Assembly (NCBI GenBank): GCA_964428895.1
Contig: CAYRZU010000006.1
Span: 9,314-73,313 of the forward strand
Origin: HyVt-337 sp964428895
Lineage (GTDB): Bacteria > Planctomycetota > Phycisphaerae > SM23-33
Direction: 5' to 3'
Length of the DNA stretch: 64,000 nt
Below the pieces are notes generated by a model that saw only the letters and a program-made list of their open reading frames with translations, was not told where the DNA came from and did no database searches. Of this stretch, positions 59,727 to 64,000 are shown piece by piece (the stretch's first letter is position 1; every line of letters starts with the position of its first letter). Made by a program: the position numbers and the translations under genes.

Positions 59727-59811
59727 GTCGCTGGAACTCCGTATGCACTTGTTATCGGACTTTTGAAACCGACCGGGCCAGTCGAATCAACGCTTTTTTC
59801 GCCCACCGCCG

Positions 59812-60237
59812 CTATTCCATTCGCTCCAGCCGGAACCGCCGCCGCCGGGGGCCCACGTGCTCGATCGTGATTTGCCAATAGGGCCGTGGCAGGGCCTCTC
59901 GGACCCGATCGGCCCATTCAATGGCCACGATACCGTCGGCCAGCATTTCGCCCAATCCCAGGCCCGCCAGCTCCGTCTGGGGGGCTCCCATGCGGTACAG
60001 GTCGATGTGGTAGATGGGGGTGGCCCCTTCGTATTCGTGGATCAGCACGAAGGTTGGGCTGGAGACGATTCGCTCGTCGGGGACGCCCCAGCCGGCGGCC
60101 AGCCCACGGACCAGCACCGTCTTGCCCGCTCCTAGCTCGCCGGACAGCGCCACCAGATCGCCGCGGCCGAACCGGCCGGCGAGTTCGCGGCCGAGCTCGA
60201 TGGTGGCGTCGACACTGCTGGTGGTGAAAGTCTCCAT
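59812..60237 (-). CDS. tsaE: tRNA threonylcarbamoyladenosine biosynthesis ATPase TsaE
   Basis: A 141-residue ATPase that works with TsaB and TsaD to make t6A37 in tRNA. The Walker A motif GELGAGKT is at residues 33-40, SSPTFVLIHEYEG lies near residue 60 and the VAIEWADR motif near residue 105. It lies 22 bases after thiL in the same direction. The product t6A is the substrate of the MtaB enzyme encoded at 45584. Confidence 0.94.
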   Translation of the reverse strand: METFTTSSVDATIELGRELAGRFGRGDLVALSGELGAGKTVLVRGLAAGWGVPDERIVSSPTFVLIHEYEGATPIYHIDLYRMGAPQTELAGLGLGEMLADGIVAIEWADRVREALPRPYWQITIEHVGPRRRRFRLERME

Positions 60238-60259
60238 AGGGCAGATCCGCTCCGGCCGA

Positions 60260-61156
60260 TTAACCGATATGCTCCCAGCCGCCCACGGGCAGGGGGCTCG
60301 GCGAGCCGTCTTCGGCGATGAGAGTCAATTGGTCGCCGCTGACGATGGTGCCGATGCGGCTGACACGCGCACCCAGCGGCTGGGCCGCCAGCAGCGCCTC
60401 GGCCTGAACGGCCGGCAGAGCAAATAGCAGTTCGTAGTCTTCGCCGTCGCCCAGGGCCGCGTTCAAGCCGGCCGCGTCGGCGTGGATCGGCACATCGGCG
60501 GCGACCACGGCGGCCCCCACGGCGGAGGCGGCGCAGACGTGGCGCAAGTCCATGGCCAAGCCGTCGGACAGATCAATCATCGCGTGCAGGTCGTAGTGTT
60601 CGGCCAACGTGCGGGCGTCGACGACGCGTGGGGTGAAGGTCAGATCTCGGCCGTTTTGCCACGCGCCGCCCAGGGCGCCGGTGACGCACAAGGCGTCCCC
60701 GGGGTGGGCGCCGCTTCGCAGGACCGGCTCGATGCCGTCGGGTGTGCCCAGCACCGTCACACTGATCGACAAGGGCTGATCCCAGATTGCCACGTCGCCG
60801 CCGACCATGGGGCAGTTGAATTGGGCGCCCAGGTCGGCCAGGCCCATGTAGATGGCCTGGGCGTCGGCCTCGCTGGTCCCGGCCGGCAAGGTCACCGTGG
60901 CGGTTGCACATAGCGGCAGGGCCGCCATGGCCGCAATGTCCGAGAGATTCCGGGCCAACGCCTTTCGGCTGGCGGCGGCTGGGCCGGCATCGGCGAGCTT
61001 GAAATGGACGCCGTCGAGAACCTGGTCGGTCGTGATGACCAAACGCTCATCGCCTACGGTAACCACCGCGCAGTCATCGCCGGGCCCCACCCACTCGGTC
61101 GGGATCGAGTGTCGCCCTTTCTGGCGAATCCAATTGAGCAGGTCGAGTTCTCGCAT
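60260..61156 (-). CDS. thiL: Thiamine-monophosphate kinase
   Basis: A 298-residue kinase making thiamine diphosphate from the monophosphate. Family stretches are GPGDDCAVV near residue 26, TTDQVLDGVHF near residue 43, the metal-binding MVGGDVAIW near residue 116, ALCVTGALGGAW near residue 152 and IDLSDGLAMDL near residue 189. The start at 61156 (MRELDLL) fits the family; a GTG at 61186 would add 10 residues. The gene is divergent from the pyrK-like gene with 94 bases between the starts. Confidence 0.94.
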   Translation of the reverse strand: MRELDLLNWIRQKGRHSIPTEWVGPGDDCAVVTVGDERLVITTDQVLDGVHFKLADAGPAAASRKALARNLSDIAAMAALPLCATATVTLPAGTSEADAQAIYMGLADLGAQFNCPMVGGDVAIWDQPLSISVTVLGTPDGIEPVLRSGAHPGDALCVTGALGGAWQNGRDLTFTPRVVDARTLAEHYDLHAMIDLSDGLAMDLRHVCAASAVGAAVVAADVPIHADAAGLNAALGDGEDYELLFALPAVQAEALLAAQPLGARVSRIGTIVSGDQLTLIAEDGSPSPLPVGGWEHIG

Positions 61157-61250
61157 TCGGTTCGTCCGCAGCGATGGTAGATTCACCGCCCGCTCGTGTC
61201 AACGCGGGGGCCGACTTGACCGGCCCGGCCGAGCCTTCTACGATGCGGCC

Positions 61251-62216
61251 ATGACCGAATCCGCAGCCCAGCGCGCCCGCGGGACATTCCTGGCCGAGGT
61301 CCTGGCCAACGAGGCGATCTGTGACGGCCATTACCGGCTGATCCTGGATGTTGGCGCGTTTCCGCCGACCCAGCCGGGGCAGTTCGTACAGCTATTGTGT
61401 CGGCCGCCCGAGCCGCCGGCGGCTCGGGCCGACATCGAATGGGGCGACGGACAGCCGCCGCAATTCACCCAGTCCGAACTGATCGACCGCGAGCCGCTGC
61501 TGCGTCGCCCGTTCAGCCTGGCCGGCCGACGCGATCACGCCGGCGGGGCTAGCGAACTGGACATTATCTATCGGGTCATCGGGACGGGCACGAACTGGCT
61601 GACAACGGTTCAGCCCGGCCGATCTCTCAGCGTGCTGGGGCCGCTGGGTAATCGTTTCCCGATCTCATCCGCAAAACCCCGGGGGGCCTTGGTCGGCGGG
61701 GGCGTGGGCATTCCGCCCATGCTCTATCTGGCCGAAGCCCTCCAGGCCGCGGGCAAGCAAGCCGTCGGCTTCATGGGGGCCCGGTCGGCCGATCTCCTGC
61801 CGCTGCGCCTCCTGCCGGGCGGGGAGGTCCGACCTGACGGCCAACCCACCCATAGCGTGGCCGAGCTGGCCGCTCATGGTGTGGATGCCGGCGTAGTGAC
61901 CGATGACGGGTCGCTGGGCCTGGGCGGGTTCGTCCACCAGGCGCTTCAGCGATGGCTGGCTGAGGGCGGCTGTGACGCCCAAGACCTCGTCGTTTACGGC
62001 TGCGGGCCCGAGCCCATGATGCGGGCGGTCGGCGAGCTGTGCATCGCCGCCAACATCGAGTGCCACCTCTCCCTCGAACGCTACATGGCCTGCGGCATGG
62101 GCACCTGCCAATCCTGCGTCTGCAAGCTCCGGAGCGAGACCGACCAAGGCTGGGCCTACAAGCTCTGCTGCACCGACGGCCCGGTGTTCGAAGCGACCGA
62201 GATCATCTGGGACTAA
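61251..62216 (+). CDS. pyrK: Dihydroorotate dehydrogenase electron-transfer subunit-like (PyrK) flavoprotein
   Basis: A 321-residue ferredoxin-reductase-type protein. An FAD-binding barrel (PLLRRPFSLAG near residue 82), an NAD-binding domain (GGGVGIPPMLYLAEAL near residue 150 and VYGCGPEPMM near residue 248) and a C-terminal [2Fe-2S] cluster site (C281, C286, C289, C306) give the PyrK layout. It would pass electrons from dihydroorotate dehydrogenase B to NAD. The pyrD partner is not in the window, so a related oxidoreductase subunit remains possible. The stop overlaps the end of the convergent radical-SAM gene by 4 bases. The insert at residues about 45-75 makes it longer than usual. Confidence 0.85.
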   Translation: MTESAAQRARGTFLAEVLANEAICDGHYRLILDVGAFPPTQPGQFVQLLCRPPEPPAARADIEWGDGQPPQFTQSELIDREPLLRRPFSLAGRRDHAGGASELDIIYRVIGTGTNWLTTVQPGRSLSVLGPLGNRFPISSAKPRGALVGGGVGIPPMLYLAEALQAAGKQAVGFMGARSADLLPLRLLPGGEVRPDGQPTHSVAELAAHGVDAGVVTDDGSLGLGGFVHQALQRWLAEGGCDAQDLVVYGCGPEPMMRAVGELCIAANIECHLSLERYMACGMGTCQSCVCKLRSETDQGWAYKLCCTDGPVFEATEIIWD

Positions 62217-63979
62217 AGCTCTTCCCGCATGTGGGCGTACTCGGCCTGGAGCATTTCGCAGGAGCGATAGCAGTGGATGTGGGACCAGGGCAGGGGCGCG
62301 TCGGTGGGGATCTCTTGGCGGAAGGTGGCGGGGTCCAGGCCCGTCGCTTCAAACGCCTCTTCCCAGGCCTCGTTGTTGAAATGTTCGTTCCAGCCGTCAA
62401 AGCGGGCGCCGTTGCGCCAGGCGGCTTCGACCAGCGCGCCCACGCGGTGGTCACCGCGACACAGCACCACTTCCAGGCCGCTCCGCTCGATCCAGTGGAA
62501 CCTGAATTGCACCGGCGAACGCCGGGCCAGGTCGCGTAGCGTGCGACGAACGTGGAAGAAGTACTCGGCGTCTCGCATCGGGGCGAACTGCATGGGCGTG
62601 TGCGGTTTGGGCACGAACCACGAGACGCTGGCCGAGATCGAGCCCGGATGGCCGTCCACCTCCCGACGCGTCTGGGCCAACCGCTTGCACAGATCGACCA
62701 TGGCCGCCAGGTCGTCGTCGGTCTCCCCCGGCAGGCCCGCCATGAAGTATACCTTCACGCTTCGCCAGCCGGCCTCGTAGGCGGCCCGGACGCCGTCGAT
62801 CATGTCGGCCTCGGTGATGCCCTTGTTCATCGCCCGTCGCAGCCGATCCGAGCCGGCCTCGGCGGCAATGGTCAGCCCCCCCTTGCGAACGTTGCTGGTC
62901 AGCTTGGGCAGTTGCTTCAGTTGGCTGCCCACTCGCAGAGACGGCAGAGAGATCGACACATGCCGGTCGGCGAACTCGGCGTTGAGGCGGTCGATCAGTT
63001 CATCCAGGTGGGGGTAGTCGCTGGTCGACAGGCTCAGCAGGGAAATCTCCCGATAGCCCGTTGCGGCCAGGGCGTTCCGGGCGGCGCTGACGATTTCATC
63101 CACCGACCGAATGCGGACGGGCAGGCGCGTGAAGCCCGCCTGGCAGAACCGGCATGCGTTGGGACAGCCGCGCATGATCTCGATGACCACGCGCTCGTGG
63201 ACGCCCTCCACCAAAGGCACGAGCGGGGCGGCCGCCGGCGGCGCATCGGCCAGGGCCTTTAGTGCCGCGTGCTGCGTTTCGGCCGAAACATCCTCCCGCA
63301 GATCGGTCAGCCCGGCGAATCGGCCGGCTGAATCGTAGTGCGGCCGATGGAACCGGGGCGCGTAGGCCGACGGAATCTCTTTCGCCGCGGCGAGGATGAT
63401 CGCTTCGCGCGAATCGCCGCGGGTCTTGGCGACCCGGACGATTTCCACAAGTTGAGAGAGCGGCTCTTCCCCGTCGCCGACGATGAACAGATCGAAGAAG
63501 TCGGCCATCGGTCCGGGGCTGTCGGCCAAGGCGTCCCCGGCGATCACGATCGGCGCAGCGTCATCGCGGTCGGCCGCATGAAGCGGGATGTCCGCCAGGT
63601 CCAACATCGTCAGCACGTTGGTGGCGCACATCTCATAGGACAGGCTGAACCCCAGCACGTCGAAGTCGGCCAGGGGGGCGCGGCTTTCCCATCCGAACAG
63701 GGGGACGGACTTGGCCCGCATGACGGCTTCGGCGTCGGGCAGGGGGCAGTAGGCCCGGTCGCAGGCCACGCCCGCCAGATCGTTGAGGCGGTGGTACAGC
63801 ACCTGGCTGCCCAGATGGCTGATGCCGATGGTGTAGGCGTCCGGGTAGGCCATCGCCACCGTGACCTCGGCGGTCTGCACGTCGGCGCAGCGGGCGTTGG
63901 TCTCCAGGCCTATGTATTGGCCCGGCTGGGCGACCTCGCCCAGCAGGTCGTCGCGGATGATGTCGCTGATGTTTCTCAT
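62213..63979 (-). CDS. B12-binding-domain-like radical SAM protein, TIGR03960 type
   Basis: A 588-residue protein with an N-terminal B12-binding-like domain (VTVAMAYPDAYTIGISHLGSQVLYH, residues about 39-63) and a central radical-SAM core with cluster Cys C272, C276 and C279 (GCPNACRFC). KGGLTIAAEAGSDRLRR near residue 370 and MAGLPGETDDDLAAM near residue 420 are conserved in this family. The C-terminal domain is the part specific to TIGR03960 proteins. The substrate is not known. The ATG at 63979 was chosen; a GTG two codons upstream is also possible. It is convergent with the pyrK-like gene. Confidence 0.9.
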   Translation of the reverse strand: MRNISDIIRDDLLGEVAQPGQYIGLETNARCADVQTAEVTVAMAYPDAYTIGISHLGSQVLYHRLNDLAGVACDRAYCPLPDAEAVMRAKSVPLFGWESRAPLADFDVLGFSLSYEMCATNVLTMLDLADIPLHAADRDDAAPIVIAGDALADSPGPMADFFDLFIVGDGEEPLSQLVEIVRVAKTRGDSREAIILAAAKEIPSAYAPRFHRPHYDSAGRFAGLTDLREDVSAETQHAALKALADAPPAAAPLVPLVEGVHERVVIEIMRGCPNACRFCQAGFTRLPVRIRSVDEIVSAARNALAATGYREISLLSLSTSDYPHLDELIDRLNAEFADRHVSISLPSLRVGSQLKQLPKLTSNVRKGGLTIAAEAGSDRLRRAMNKGITEADMIDGVRAAYEAGWRSVKVYFMAGLPGETDDDLAAMVDLCKRLAQTRREVDGHPGSISASVSWFVPKPHTPMQFAPMRDAEYFFHVRRTLRDLARRSPVQFRFHWIERSGLEVVLCRGDHRVGALVEAAWRNGARFDGWNEHFNNEAWEEAFEATGLDPATFRQEIPTDAPLPWSHIHCYRSCEMLQAEYAHMREEL

Positions 63980-64000
63980 GGTCACAGCCGCGCTAGGCGG

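Overview
This is a GC-rich, gene-dense bacterial window that looks like a Planctomycetota genome, most likely of the Phycisphaerae type. I infer this from the PEP-CTERM protein, the arylsulfatase paralogues, the GH51 arabinofuranosidase, the Gfo/Idh/MocA and URO-D family enzymes, the WG-repeat lipoprotein and the PilM-to-secretin cluster with very divergent middle genes. A run of 100 N at 32796-32895 shows that it is a scaffold, probably metagenome-derived. I found no rRNA, tRNA, CRISPR array or complete insertion sequence.

Layout. 1-5.2 kb: a SIS-domain sugar-phosphate protein (cut by the window edge), a cytosolic-type arylsulfatase and a tandem pair of propeller-like proteins. 5.2-10.9 kb: a potassium channel, then an RND efflux pump with its lipoprotein adaptor. 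11-15.2 kb: a second arylsulfatase, a small lipoprotein, an SLBB protein, a methyltransferase and YjbQ. 15.3-18.7 kb: two genes that share an N-terminal domain and also share a promoter plus a structured 5' leader. 18.8-29.8 kb: carbohydrate and one-carbon type metabolism (GH51, URO-D family, Gfo/Idh, arginase fold, twin uncharacterised paralogues, MttB family) and a three-module thioredoxin protein. 30-34.8 kb: accessory DNA with a T4-type lysozyme split by a CTT-TGA frame change, a WG-repeat lipoprotein, the scaffold gap, a lipoprotein and two small HTH paralogues. 35-43.4 kb: transaldolase, two alpha/beta hydrolases, a second URO-D protein and the pntAA-pntAB-pntB transhydrogenase. 43.6-47 kb: a PEP-CTERM FGE-fold protein, a type 4 uracil-DNA glycosylase and MtaB. 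47.2-57.6 kb: a type IV pilus or type II secretion cluster (PilM fused to a PilN-like part, PilO- and PilP-position proteins, secretin), then a YdjY/ExbD-like protein and a membrane protein. 57.6-64 kb: housekeeping genes (rdgB, a lipoprotein, rph, tsaE, thiL, a pyrK-like gene and a TIGR03960-type radical SAM protein).

The strongest new signal is a pair of homologous 5' leaders on the minus strand (about 16.5 and 18.5 kb). Each starts at a sigma70-like promoter. Each carries hairpins whose stems covary while their loops are conserved, and each ends in a 10-11 bp helix that would hide the Shine-Dalgarno sequence. I read this as a candidate undescribed cis-regulatory RNA. The second signal is the lysozyme, whose reading frame changes by +1 exactly at CTT TGA, the same site as the prfB (RF2) programmed frameshift, with the catalytic triad intact.
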